Positions 35,575 through 46,635 of a stretch of 64,000 bases of DNA are shown here, one piece after another. The notes under the pieces were generated by a model that was given only the letters and a program-made list of their open reading frames with translations, was not told where the DNA came from and made no database searches. Origin of the DNA: Kuschelorhynchus macadamiae. Lineage: Eukaryota; Arthropoda; Insecta; Coleoptera; Curculionidae. The stretch spans positions 1,009,001-1,073,000 of the forward strand of contig JAUTXW010000329.1 of the NCBI GenBank assembly GCA_030620095.1, in the 5' to 3' direction. A program made the translations under genes and the position numbers. Position 1 is the first letter of the stretch. Each line of letters begins with the position of its first letter.

Positions 35575-36010
35575 AATGGTTGCATTAAAGCGCGTATGTT
35601 TAACTTCAGAACGCTTACATCGGCATCAACAGCAACCTCAAGTTCATATATCCAGCTTTACGTGTTTTTATTATTTCTATTCCAATTAAGTTCTTTTGGG
35701 AAACAAAATAGAACATGTAACGTATGTCAGAATCATACAAACATTATGCCAGAGGGGTCGAATTTATTTTACTTTAATATCGATATCTACCTTTATCGCC
35801 TTTCCAATTTTTGAGGATTTTTTTTTTGCAAATTTTTAAATCTGTCGTGTTGAAAAGTTTAACTTTTTAAAATATAATAAGAGCGTGACAGTAAAGCATT
35901 TTTTCTTTCAAGTTAGATTTTCTTGTATTTCGGCACATTTTGAAGTCAGATGGAGAACGGAAAGGTGTAAAAAATAGTAGCATAACGCGAACAGCAACAA
36001 CAAAATATAA
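35575..36010 (+). repeat. Duplicated segment, copy 1 (uninterrupted 'empty site')
   Basis: Homologous to 36040-36137 plus 37458-37800. Shared blocks include TGGTTGCATTAA/TAGTTGCATTAA, TTTAACTTCAGAACG, GGGAAACAAAATAGAACATG, AACGTATGTCA, TCGATATCTACC and GTTGAAAAGTTT. It preserves the uninterrupted junction TTTTTATTATTTCTATTCC where copy 2 carries the family-A insertion. Confidence 0.85.
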
Positions 36011-36039
36011 AGCTTGGCCAACTCCCATCGTTTACAAAT

Positions 36040-37800
36040 AGTTGCATTAACACCCGTTTGTTTAACTTCAGAACGGCAACATCGGCGTCAAGAACAACCT
36101 CAAGTTTATATATCTACGTTTAGTTGTTTTTATTATTACTTCCCTCGTAAAAGGGAAGTATTGTAATCGTGAAAAAAAGCAGCCTCCAAGATTTTTTCAG
36201 ATCTTTACGTTTCAGGGTCCCTAGATGTCGAAAACATGTTTTCTTAATTCCTTCGGTCTGGTCTGTTCGTCTACGTATCCGATTGATTTCAAATTTCGGT
36301 CAAAAATTAAGGACCTGGTAGTATTTTGGAAAAAATCTAATATGGCGAAACAAAATGTGCCTAGTGAAATGTTAAACAAGTTATGACTAAAAAACTACTA
36401 ATTTAATGTTTATCAAATTGTGCACAAAAATCAAGTATTATGTAGGAATCAGGTAACATTTTGGTATCCAAGATGGCGCTTAATATTTAAGAATTCAGCA
36501 TGAAAACACTACTTAATAGATTGATCTCAAATTATGAGACATAACTAACTGTGATATAGAGATGAACTAGTAAAAAGATGGCGAAAAAAAAAAAATGGTG
36601 GCCAAATAAAAGGTTTGTTACTATGAAAACTATCAATCTCTAATCTTATAACTTTTTAGCGTCCCTAGATGCCAAAAAATATGTTTTATCAATTCCGTCG
36701 ATCCGTCTTTGTCGGTCTGTCTGTCAGTTTGTGACATAGCTTAAAAACTACTTACCAGAGGAATTTCAAATTATAGTCAAAATTAAGAGTCATGGGAATG
36801 ACCTGACAGTTTGATAAAAATCCATTATGCCCGGAACAAGATGATCGCCTAATGAAACATTAAAAAAATTATTACAAAAAAAACTAATTATCCAATTAAC
36901 CTCACATTTTGCACAACAATCAAGTGTTACAAATGAATCAATTGGTAATAAAATACAAGACAGCAAAACAAAATGGCGGACTAATAAAATATTTAAAAAA
37001 TCAGACTGAAAAACTTCTTATTAGATTAATTTCAAATTTTGTGCAAGCATTAAGAATGATATTGAGATAAACTGGAAAAGTTGTTGTATCAATCCAAGAT
37101 GGCGAAATAAAGTGGTGGCCAAATAAAATTTTTAAAAAATCAAATTAAAAAATATCTAATTCAGTTGACTTTAAATTGTATAGAAAAATTAAATGTGATA
37201 TAGGGATAAGCTGGTACGTATTTAACATGACGTAACAAAATGACAGTGTGCCTTAATTTAGAAACTACTGATAGAATTTGATAGAAAGCCAATATGATGG
37301 AACAAAATGGCGCCCAATAAAAATGTTTGAAAAGTCAGTATATATGTGTTATTAAATGATTATGTACTGAACTAAATTGGGTCATACTTCACTATTCCTA
37401 ATAAAAGGCAAGTTTCGTAACTAGGGAAGTTCCGGGTAAAAGAAATTTACCGATTTGTCTATTCTAATTACGTTCATTTGGGAAACAAAATAGAACATGC
37501 AACGTATGTCAAATTCAAATAAAAATTATGCCTGGGGTGCCGAATTGATTTTATTTTAGGATCGATATCTACCTTTATGGGATTTCGAACTATTGTAGCA
37601 AATTTTTGGATCTATATTGTGTTGAAAAGTTTGACGTGTCAAATTATATTTATAGCTCGACATTAAAGCTTTGCCGACATCTTTTAAAGAATATCCTATT
37701 ATTAAGTGATTTAATCCCTTAAAACGTGCTTCTTTTTTCAAATTAGATTTTCTGGTATTTTGGCACATTTCGGAATCAAATGGTTAATCGAAAAATTGTA
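36040..37800 (+). repeat. Duplicated segment, copy 2 (split by family-A insertion)
   Basis: The left part 36040-36137 and right part 37458-37800 together align to 35575-36010. The 1.3 kb between is a family-A repeat. The comparison directly shows insertion after duplication of the host segment. Confidence 0.85.
36137..37457 (+). mobile_element. Family-A repeat, copy 2 (boundaries set by empty site)
   Basis: Begins TACTTCCCTCGTAAAAGGGA, a perfect 9-bp inverted repeat (TACTTCCCT/AGGGAAGTA). It ends GGGAAGTTCCGGGTAAAAG then AAATTTACCGATT. Comparison with the empty site at about 35683 puts the junctions within a few bases. It has the same internal order as copy 1: CGTTTCAGGGTC, a (GTCT)-like tract, and repeated AA(A/G)ATGGCG modules. 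It has no ORF, no long TIR and no poly-A tail. Confidence 0.8.
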
Positions 37801-37879
37801 AAAATAGAGTAAATATAAAAATAACTTTCTGTATATTCACTTTCAGAGTAAGAATATCGCCTCCCCCGCAAAGCTAATA

Positions 37880-39005
37880 TATATATAAACTTATGTTTAT
37901 AGCCAACGCGTTGGTCCATCTACATCAGAGTGAAAAGAGGCTATAGTCATCGATATCCTAAAAGCTGGTCAAAATCCATGGCACTCCTCCTTATCCTCCA
38001 ATTTTCATCCTAAGCACCCTTCCCAAACTTGTAAAGAAGGCAATTCTAAACTAATTTGGCATATGCGCCCTTGTCGTTTATACAGGACGTTTGTTCAATT
38101 TGGTTTTAGGCCCCAGCATAACACCATTCTGCTTGCAGCAAAGGTGTCTACAGACATCTTCCAAGGATTTAATCGACAGCTCAACATTGTCATGTTGTTT
38201 CTGGAGGTGGAGGGTGTCTTTGATACATTTTGGCAAACATTACGCTATTCATAATCTCCTCTTATACCTTGTCTCCCTAAACGCATTCTACTTAGAGAAC
38301 TAAACTTTTGGAGCCCGTGTCAAAAACAAACTTCCAAGACGTAAGACAATCAAGGTAGGGGTGCCACATGGAAAGTTCTCTCTCCTCGCCTCTATACTCT
38401 CTACACTGCCTAGCACTACGCCCAATCTTTCTATGCACAAGCAGCAAAATTCCAGTTTTCCTTCAATTTTCATATTCTAATACCTTAGTATGGGAAATGG
38501 AAACCGAATATAAATTAAGAAGTGTTGGTAGTGTTCAATAAAAAGTTCACTAACCATCGAATTCTGACGCCAATTATCATAAAAGTTATCCCTATCACCC
38601 CTTCTCGAAAAGCTAAGTATGTTGGCATAATATTTGATGAGATATAAATATACAAAGGAATTTCCTATAACAACAAAGTTATTAATCTCTCCAAAATCGA
38701 TTCTTAACACGATTAACAAAAGACAGTTTACACATATAGATGTCCGGTATGGGCATCAATATGATACTGATACGCAAAAGCTTCGTCTGCAGAGTTCTGA
38801 GAGGAATTCTGTCTGCAGACAGGTATTTAAGAAGCCGATATCTGCACGACATGCAAGAATTGAGACAATCGCAGAGTTTGACAAAAGGCAAGCATTAAAA
38901 TTTTTACTGTATGCCATTCAGGGCTCGAATTTAACAAGACACATGACTGGCGCTCGGTATGATCCCTACAAAAAACGACCTCCAGACAAAAGCCTACCCT
39001 TGTAA
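37880..39005 (+). mobile_element. Jockey-clade LINE RT relic
   Basis: Plus strand. RT motifs occur in order: IVIDILKAGQNPW-type (RT0/1) near 37948, VQFGFRPQHNTILLAAKVST at about 38095, VMLFLEVEGVFDTFWQTL (the first catalytic Asp block, with D changed to E in the LDVEKAFD motif) at about 38190, and a GVPxGxSLSPLLYSLY-type block near 38360. The YADD region is largely lost. The post-palm and C-terminal segment follows (KYVGIIFDE at about 38618, then 38634-39005, ending at TAA). Frameshifts and deletions make it inactive. Confidence 0.8.
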
Positions 39006-39708
39006 TTTCAGCCACTACCAAAATTTTTCTCACTTATTCTTTTATTGGATATTACTTTCAACCCAAACATCTAGTCCTTCACCAGAATTACAGAAACAAT
39101 ACACAGTAGAATTCACAACCTACAGAACACAGAATTAAACATATAAATATTACGACTTTATCGTAGATTTTCCTGTGTTTAATTTTAAAGTATATTTTTT
39201 TATAAATTCTGTGAATAGTTTCCAAGTCCTGATTAATTTCCAATATAGCCTGAATAGATTCAGATACTATAAAATGTTTATAATTTTGCATTTACATATG
39301 AACTTCGCAGTATATCAGAAATTTATAAAATATACGAGTATAACGATCTGCATATAAATTTAATACACCTACAAATTGTAAAAGAAAATCTTGCAGTATT
39401 GGAGTAGAGCAGAAATATTTTAAGAGTTTATTTAAAGTATCCATGGAATTTGGTGTATGTGTTATTAAAGTTTTTTTTAAGAATTTGATCCTACAATTTA
39501 TAATAAGTGTTATAAATAAGCCTCAGATTGTTTTGTTATGACATTTCTGCTACAAATTATTTATTTATTCTCCGGTAATTGCAAGTATAATCATTGTAAA
39601 TTTAGTGCTAATAAATTTAGATTTTTCTCTTGTATATTTTTTTCTATAATTTGGTTCCGTGTAACACCTTAATATTTTACTACTCAGTTATTATTATTTC
39701 TGCTATAG
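39006..39708 (+). other. Intron 4, 3' part
   Basis: AT-rich sequence leading to the acceptor at 39708; no feature recognised. Confidence 0.4.
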
Positions 39709-40141
39709 GTACAACGCTGTTTCCTAACCCAACAACACACCCTGGATTGTGGCAAAAAGCTCTACGTGGATGCTTACGAAATACCTCGTCGAGCCTCAGT
39801 CTCTGTGCCGATAACGCATAGCACTTCGGGTATAGAGGGGGCTCGGCGTAAAGTTTCCTCGTTCGAGGACAACAGCAGTTCTTCGATAAACGTCGCCTCC
39901 TCCGTTTTTGTGATTCCTAGTGACAAAGACAATAAACCCAGTGACGATGGTCTCAGTATTAGCACAGGTAACAATGCAAAAGCTCTCCAGAAGAGCCACA
40001 GCATTGCAAAAACTTGCTCAATATCGAGTGGTGCGCCTATCATTAGTGTTAGTTCGGCGACAGATGACGTCGAAGGCCCGTTCGATCCTCCCGATGTGAC
40101 CCTGGTAGAAGCTTCTGGAGATAAGGAGAATATTTCTTTGG
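39709..40141 (+). CDS. RGS9: RGS9/11-like RGS protein, exon E (long Ser-rich tail exon)
   Basis: Acceptor TTTCTGCTATAG, 433 bases, donor TTGGGTAAGT. Entering in phase 0, exactly as exon D leaves, the frame is open for 144 codons. It starts VQRCFLTQQHTLDCGKKLYV, then DAYEIPRRASVSVPITHSTS, a Ser-rich middle (FEDNSSSSINVASSVFV, SDDGLSIST) and an acidic end FDPPDVTLVEASGDKENISL. GC-rich coding composition contrasts with the intron. RRASVS is a classic PKA-type site and several acidic SS/SD sites are seen. No folded domain is apparent; it is a disordered-looking tail. It ends with one base (G) of a codon completed by exon F. Function is inferred from position within the RGS9-2-like tail. Confidence 0.8.
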
Positions 40142-40157
40142 GTAAGTACAGTTAGAA

Positions 40158-40600
40158 TTAGAGATGCAACGAAGGACCAACTTACTGACTCCGGCCAACT
40201 CTGGCTAGTTTACCAGAGTTACTGACTCCTGCTTAAAATATCCGGAGGATGGCGAAAGGAGGAAGAAGTAGAAAAAAACAATATTTAATTTTTCCTTTCA
40301 ATTTATTACATAAATAGGAAAAAAAACAAACTCAATATTAATAAGACAATTTGAGAAATTGTGGTAGATAAATATTAATTGCTGAGAATTTCTTGGGGTC
40401 AGTCTATTCCTCCTGTCTTCATAGATATTTCCAGCCTCGGAGAAAGTTCGCTCATTGTAAACACCACTGGGAAGTGTCGACAGAAATCTCACAATAATTG
40501 AAGAGCTTTGGGAATAATTTTTTATGTTCCCTCCAAAACATCATTGGGTCCTCCTCTTTTCTAATTAAAGGCATCTTTAAATATAATTCAACTATATATA
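40158..40600 (-). mobile_element. hAT transposon fragment (dimerisation domain) just after exon E
   Basis: A TAGAGATGCAACG-type end starts about 17 bases after the exon E donor. Minus-strand sequence encodes EEDPMMFWREHKKLFPKL near 40550-40500 and VYNERTFSEAGNIYEDRRNR near 40460-40400, both hallmarks of the hAT C-terminal dimerisation region. Most of the transposase is missing. The other end may be lost in the TA-rich tract at 40590-40643. Confidence 0.8.
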
Positions 40601-40643
40601 TAACTATATATATATATTTATATATATATATATATATATATAT
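40591..40643. repeat. TA-rich microsatellite
   Basis: Imperfect (TA)n with ACTATA and TTTATA interruptions. Confidence 0.9.
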
Positions 40644-41276
40644 AAAATCATCGCAAGGAGTTTTTCAAACCGACCGCGACGTCATCAAGAGGGTGTTTGG
40701 ATGAGTCTTCATAAAATAATTATAAGAGGTTTTAATTAGAAAAATAAAACCGATGTTTTTGCTATTTCTGACACGATAGAGATAACAGAAGAAAATTTGG
40801 CTCTTGTATAGATCAGGTATTTTTAATTTTCTCACTTTTTATGGATTCACTGTAGAACTTACCGCGAAATAAACACATTTCAGCAAAAAAATTTGCGGAT
40901 GAACCACTTTTTTTCCGAAAAAAAGCATAACAAATAGTTATAATTTTATAAGACACTATATAGTTATAAACATCTACTTTTACTTTAATTATGAATAGAT
41001 AATTAAAGTAGATTATGATATAATATACTGTTTTTTAATTTAAGTTTTTAACGAAGTAATGTTAAAAGTGTAACAACAAAATATGTTTTTATTATTCAAC
41101 TAAAAAATTCTTAAACAGACATTTGACATTTCTTGGTTTATCAGTCATTTCCTCGTATTCAAGAAGCAATGTTGCCAAATTTAATTTCATTTTATTAGCG
41201 AAGAATTCATTACTGTTTATTAGGGTTGTTAATAATATTTGGTTGCATAGTTGAAACGTTGTCATTAGGAGCACAA
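40644..41276 (+). other. Intron 5 sequence, nothing recognised
   Basis: AT-rich, no supported feature. Confidence 0.3.
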
Positions 41277-41472
41277 GGTGAAACTGTAAAGGGTTAGCAC
41301 CAGGTTAAGCTCCAAAGACATCATTATTAAAGCCATATAAAAATCCGTACAGTAGAAAAGCTGCCAGCAGAGCTGGCAGATGTTGATACAGTCGGTGAAG
41401 CGGTACTGGGTTAGCACCAGGTTAGGCGCCGAAGGTATTATCATTAAAGCCATAACATAAAAAACGGTACAG
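41277..41472 (+). repeat. Diverged tandem duplication (about 118-bp period)
   Basis: The first copy (about 41277-41352) and second (about 41395-41472) share GGGTTAGCACCAGGTTA, ATTAAAGCCATA and CCGTACAG/CGGTACAG. The spacer contains a CTGCCAGCAGAGCTGGCAG palindrome. Confidence 0.8.
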
Positions 41473-42345
41473 CTCAATCACTGGTAAAGTTCAAGATATT
41501 TACATCATAAATCAAGAAATGTAAGGCAATTTGGCAGCATTGTATGACATTTTATTACTAATACCAAAATAAGTAGTTTTTGCACTGCAATGTTTTGTAA
41601 ATTGTACGAAATTTGGTCAATTTTTATTTTTTTCTGGATCAAAAGTGTTTTATCTGCAAATTTTATTTTTTATTTTATACTATAAGACATATAGTTTCGT
41701 TTCAAATTTGAAAAAACGTAAAATCCGAAATCTTACTCTCAACAAGATCCGAAAATTAAATTAAAACATATGTGTATGTCTTTAAATTATATTAAACTCT
41801 GTGGGTGAATGTCCAAGTATATGAAACAGTAATACTGTAATTGTATTTGTCGTTGATATAACACAACATTGGTAGAACAACCTATAGTCGACTTTACTCT
41901 AATAAAAAGAACCATACATTATGAACTAATCAGCAAAAACAGTGATTTCCGAAATGTCTATCTAGAAAAAAATAATATGGCTACCAATACACAGCTGATC
42001 CTATGATTTATAAGTTTGTTCGCCTTTCATACTTTTTAAAAGGTGCTCCTTTAATTATTATCAAAATAACAACTGAGTGACAAAATTATTTTAAAACATT
42101 TTTTGAAACGTCAAGATATCAGTCATTTAAAATAGAAAAAATAAGTTTTGGTAGCTCCTGGAAAATAACGTAGCGTCTTTGCTTAATTTGCATTGGAGTG
42201 CTATACCCAACTTTGTAAACAGACCTTCGCAGTTATTTGAATATGCCCCACACACACGTGTAAGCAACAATATTTTGAGAGTTTGTCGAAGTTTAAATCA
42301 TAACCCTTTTTATTAGAGTAAGCTTGACTATAGGAACATTTTTAG
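41473..42345 (+). other. Intron 5, 3' part
   Basis: AT-rich; ends at the acceptor before exon F. Confidence 0.4.
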
Positions 42346-42599
42346 ACATTACTACATACGACCTGCCAGGTCCAAGCCAGTCCGAGCCAGTAACTCCCTC
42401 TATGAGCGTTAGCATTCAAGAGCCGAAAGCACCCTTAGCGGAACCTGACAGTGAATCACCTGCCAGCGAATTGCCTCCGTCAGAAATAACTGGGGACGAA
42501 GAGGTTTTGAATGAGGCCGAAAAAACGAGCCATCCAAAAGCCGAAGGAGAAGAGGACGAAGCAAGAAACACTGATGTATGTCCCTGGGAAGATGAGTAA
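42346..42599 (+). CDS. RGS9: RGS9/11-like RGS protein, terminal exon F (second VCPWE and stop)
   Basis: Acceptor ACATTTTTAG at 42345; an in-phase alternative is ACTATAG at 42333. Two bases complete Asp (or Gly) with the G of exon E. The frame is DITTYDLPGPSQSEPVTPSM, a Pro/Glu/Ser-rich acidic stretch with PESPASELPPSE-like content, then DEARNTDVCPWEDE and TAA at 42597-42599. Ending two residues after CPWE matches the known architecture of vertebrate RGS9-2, which also terminates shortly after an ICPWE motif (established family knowledge). The stop overlaps a GAGTAAGT sequence that would be a good splice donor, so a longer isoform cannot be excluded. I prefer the stop because of the RGS9-2 parallel. 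Confidence 0.8.
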
Positions 42600-42642
42600 G
42601 TAGAGACTTAGTGTATCAGTAATAACCTCTCAAGGTTATAGG

Positions 42643-43202
42643 CAGTGCGGTTATAATGCGATTTGACGCATGCGATGTCGTGGCGACATCATTTTGGTAT
42701 GAAAAGTAACGAAAATTCGTGCTAAATGGGAACTAGTCGCAGACTTGCGCGATGTGATAAAATATATCTTTGCGACATCCGATAACGCGAGCAACTGCGA
42801 TTCGTTAGCAAAACTGTTTTTTTTTAAACGACAGTAGTGAATGTACACCCGGAATAAAAATACATAATATATTTCCAACTTATTCAGCTTTTTCCGATGA
42901 CAATAATCTATATTTCATAATTCAATCGAATGAGCTGTATTAATAATAAATAAAAAATCCATTAACTAGGTTCTGCCATATCTACTGCCTAATGACCACC
43001 ATGAATTAATGATAAAAAACTATTATAAACGATATGTTAGTCGACCCTGATTTCAGTTTAAAACAAAAACCAGGAGTCAAGTTAAAAGTTTAATGTATAC
43101 TTTTTGCTAAAAAGGAATAGGGGTATGTGGGAGGCGCAGGCGAACAGTCCCAGTCCTGTAAAAGATTCTATATATCGCATGCGGCAAATCGCATCTTCAC
43201 TG
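42643..43202. mobile_element. 560-bp MITE in the 3' flank of the RGS gene
   Basis: The left end CAGTGCGGTTATAATGCGAT and the inverse right end share ATGCGATTTG(A/C)CGCATGCGAT across about 36 bp. The right arm finishes TCGCATCTTCACTG. The interior is non-coding. It starts only 44 bp after the stop codon, so it is probably in or directly after the 3' UTR. An AATAAA hexamer occurs inside it near 42855. Confidence 0.7.
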
Positions 43203-43330
43203 CAGTGTATGTAACCAGTCTGAGAGAGCATTTGCACATGAAGCGGCACAGCTATAAAATAGAGCGTGAGATCCTCGAATCGCGGATTCATTCGGCTACT
43301 ACCTCACATATTGGCGACTTGATCGTACTG

Positions 43331-43389
<59 letters not shown>
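43331..43389. repeat. (TA)n microsatellite
   Basis: Nearly pure TA repeat of about 28 units. Confidence 0.95.
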
Positions 43390-43391
<2 letters not shown>

Positions 43392-43499
43392 TAAAGTGCG
43401 GCAATCGGATTGAACGATTTTTAATAGGCCACCGTGAGGATACATAGAATATATTTGGACTTATTGTCAGTTACACTAACAATACAATTCTGAAAATTT

Positions 43500-44420
43500 A
43501 TTGAAACACTTCTAGTTTGCAACAGTCACTGTCTTAAGATGACCCCCGTCTTCTTCTATGAATTTCTGCAAATTGGAGTAGAAATGGAGCATCACGCGTC
43601 CGTCTAAGTAATTTCACGTTCATATTTATCGAATCTATCTCTTCTCGAATCCTTGCTTTGAGTTGAGGAAGTGTTTGGGGATGAGTAGAAAATACTTCAC
43701 TCTTTAGATATCCCCACAGAAAGAATTCGGCAACTTTGCGAGCCATGCAATGTCATCAAACCTTGAAATTAGGCGATTCGGAAACATGCGCTGTAAAATA
43801 GCGATGGCCCTTCTTGATGTACGCGCTGTTGAACCATCCTGTTGGAACCAGACTTCACCTTAACCACTTTTTTGGAACTCCGGAGTTACAAATGTTTTCA
43901 GCATCCCTATCCCAACATACTGAGCTGAATTGACAGTAACGGTGTGGCCGTTTTCTTCAAAGAAGTATGGTCCGATCACACCAAATGTGGAAACTCTACA
44001 CCACATTGTTACATTTTGGTCATCAAGTGGTTTTTTATGCACTTCTCTTGGATTTTGTTCTGCCACAAATAAGGACAATTCTGTTTGTTAACGTACCCAC
44101 TAAGGTAAAAGTGACTTCGTCAGACATGATCAGTTAATCAAGAATTTCTTTATGGTTGTTCAATATTCCCAAAAAATGCCGTCAGAAATTAAGACGATTT
44201 ACTTTATCAATAGGAGTCAGCCTCTCTATCTTGTATAGTTTGAATTTCAAATCATTGTAAGATTCGTCGCAAACTTAGCTTTGTAATGTGCAGTGTAGCT
44301 GATTGCTGAATTACAGAAAGTTGTGGGCTCTATTCGACAGCTACCCTGACTCCTCCAGTATTTTTTGTGTACGGGTATGATCGACAAATTCGGAGATTAC
44401 ACTTTATTTTTCCACAAAAC
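43500..44420 (-). pseudogene. Mariner-like transposase relic
   Basis: Minus strand. The first catalytic region is degraded near 44130-44100 (MSDEVTFTL-like). It is followed by NPREVHKKPLDDQNVTMWCR, FGVIGPYFFEENGHTVTVNS and QYVGIGMLKTFV at 44050-43870, then VWFQQDGSTARTSR (the second catalytic Asp) at about 43850. FFLWGYLKSEVFSTHPQTL follows at 43720, and the C-terminal tail IREEIDSINMNVKLLRRT. The SPDLTPLD block before FFLWG is lost and several stops intervene. Ends of the element were not found. Confidence 0.8.
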
Positions 44421-45079
44421 GTTTTTTTCTTTATAATGGTCGTTTGGGATGCTGATGATAATAATGTTTTAATAGTTGAAAAAGGTTAAATTTGTTAAAA
44501 TAAACTGCTAAAATAGCGTACTAAAATATCATCCTTTGGTCTGATACAAATTTGATAAACCGAAATAAAAGCAAAACCAACATTATATTGTTTTCCTCTA
44601 AATTAAATAGTTCAGAGATCAATTTACTAGTTTTGAAAACCGTGCTGACTCTTCCTCGGAGGTTAAAGTTTTGAACGTAATGCTTGACGAAAACAATTGT
44701 GCGTGAAATTATTCTAATATTTACATATCCGCTATGGGATTCTAATGAGACTCTCCTAGTATAAGTATCTTTAAAAAGAGGCTGAGACTTTACTTGATTC
44801 GAAAGAACTGCTACAATATTCACTTAGTATGTATTATTATTCGCTCTGTAACCATTATCTTGTCTAGATAGTTGTTAGCTTTGTACCTTAAGATCTTTTT
44901 CTTGACTTTTGGCTTTTATATTTAAGAAATAAAGTATATGAATTTAAATTTGTCATATTTTATTGTTTCACTCATATGTGAAACCTAGTAATATGGATAC
45001 ATCATATTTCGCAAATCGCATACGATATACCATATCGAAGTCGCTTCGTGTGCAAATGTTTTTATAAGGTTTGTTTTAG
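44421..45079 (+). other. Intergenic sequence, nothing recognised
   Basis: AT-rich; a 100-codon minus frame at 44521-44823 has no family resemblance. Confidence 0.3.
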
Positions 45080-46635
45080 GATCGCCATTTTGAAAAAAAA
45101 TGGTGGATTTGTGGTAACTTTGCTGGTTTTTCCCAATAAATCGAAAAGGATGGTGCATCAAAACATTATAGTATAGACTGAAAGAGTACATAAATTGTTT
45201 ACATTTTTAGAAAAAAAAGGCAAACGGAGAAGTCTCTTTCCACTTCCTCATTACGAGGTCAGTCGAAATTCATTGTACTATTTGGATAGAGTGGTAGGAC
45301 TAATGGTGTATTTTTCAAGTGATTTTTTCCAATAAGGCCTTCTTGAAAGCTCACCTTAAAAATATATATTTCTTCGGTTTTTTTTCACGTTAATAAAATA
45401 AAAAGCTCTAAAATCAACAAATTTTTAACGATAATAGTAGTTGATGCTGTGTTTACAATTCGTGTGTCAGAAGTGTACTCTCAGTTCTTTTTACTTGATA
45501 ATTTTGATAGTTTTTAAGCGAGTCATGAACCTCCGAATACTTAAATAAAGAAGAATCTATGCCTTTCTATAAGCAAGTAAAACTCTAACTTTGTCTAAAT
45601 TGGTCCGAATACGATACTATGATGTAAAATTCTAATTAGTACAATATCAAAACGACTCATATATGCAGTACTTTAGATGAATTGAATTTTATAAATCAAA
45701 AATCAATATCTTGTTTCATACCATCTCATCTCCCAGGCGTATCTATGAAGAAGCCAAAAAAATGTATTCTTTTTTGGTCCGTTAATTAGTATTTTAGATT
45801 TGTAGTTAAGTTTGTATAAGATCAATGTTATGGTGGTTTTTGTTACCACAAAAAAAAATCAATTTGTAAATCTAAAATTGTTGGATATTCAAATAATTAT
45901 CTTAGATCTGGATTGGATTAATTCACTATTTACTCAGGTGTATGTGTTAATAAGCCAATTTGTTAAATTAAGTGTAAAGGGGTTGTTTATTATACTTTGA
46001 TAAGAACCTTAAATGCCTAAATAAAAAGTAGTTAATTGATAAAATTAGAATATTTGAAATAATCTGTCATTAGTTTGAATATTTTTAAGAGCACTTCAGT
46101 TAATGTTGTACTTTAATAAATACTTCAAATACTTTAAATCAAGTGCCAAATAAAAAAACTTTTTAAACAGTTATTTATATTAAAATAGAAATACCGAAAA
46201 ACAAAATACATTTGAAGTATGATATTTAAAATACCAAAAAGTATTTAAATTACATGTTACAAGTATTTTACTTTAAGTACTGGCAGCTCTCCTGACTTTG
46301 TGACTCTTTCAGTTTACGTAATATTACACCTCGTGCCACCTTGCCAGACGCTACATATAGAAATATTTTTTACCAGATGGTCAACAACATTCATACAAAA
46401 TGTTTTTTAAATGTTTGCTAATTGTTTAATATCTTTTTCTCGAAATGAAGGCGTTTGACGAAAAACTAAAGAATATATTATATCTGGTAAAAAATGTTAT
46501 ACTGTTTCAACTTATGTTTTTATGTTTTAGCGTTCCATAAACTGTTTTGAGATAACTGTGCAAAACCAGGAAAGCTACCACAAATCCGTCATTTTTCCAA
46601 GATGGCTAAGATAGTGCGGGCCGGATAGGTAAGGT
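45080..46635. mobile_element. Possible old inverted-repeat element
   Basis: ATGGTGGATTTGTGGTAACTTTGCTGGTTTTTCCC at about 45099-45136 is matched inversely near 46558-46610 (shared core GATTTGTGGTA and CTGGTTTT). There are weaker inward matches around AAAACATTATAG and AAACATAAAAAC. Boundaries, superfamily and target site are unclear, and the interior is non-coding. Confidence 0.35.

Noticed and set aside
41385..41477. Tandem GGGTTAGCACCAGGTTA copies considered as tRNA-derived
   Set aside because: No cloverleaf, A box or B box; just a two-copy duplication.
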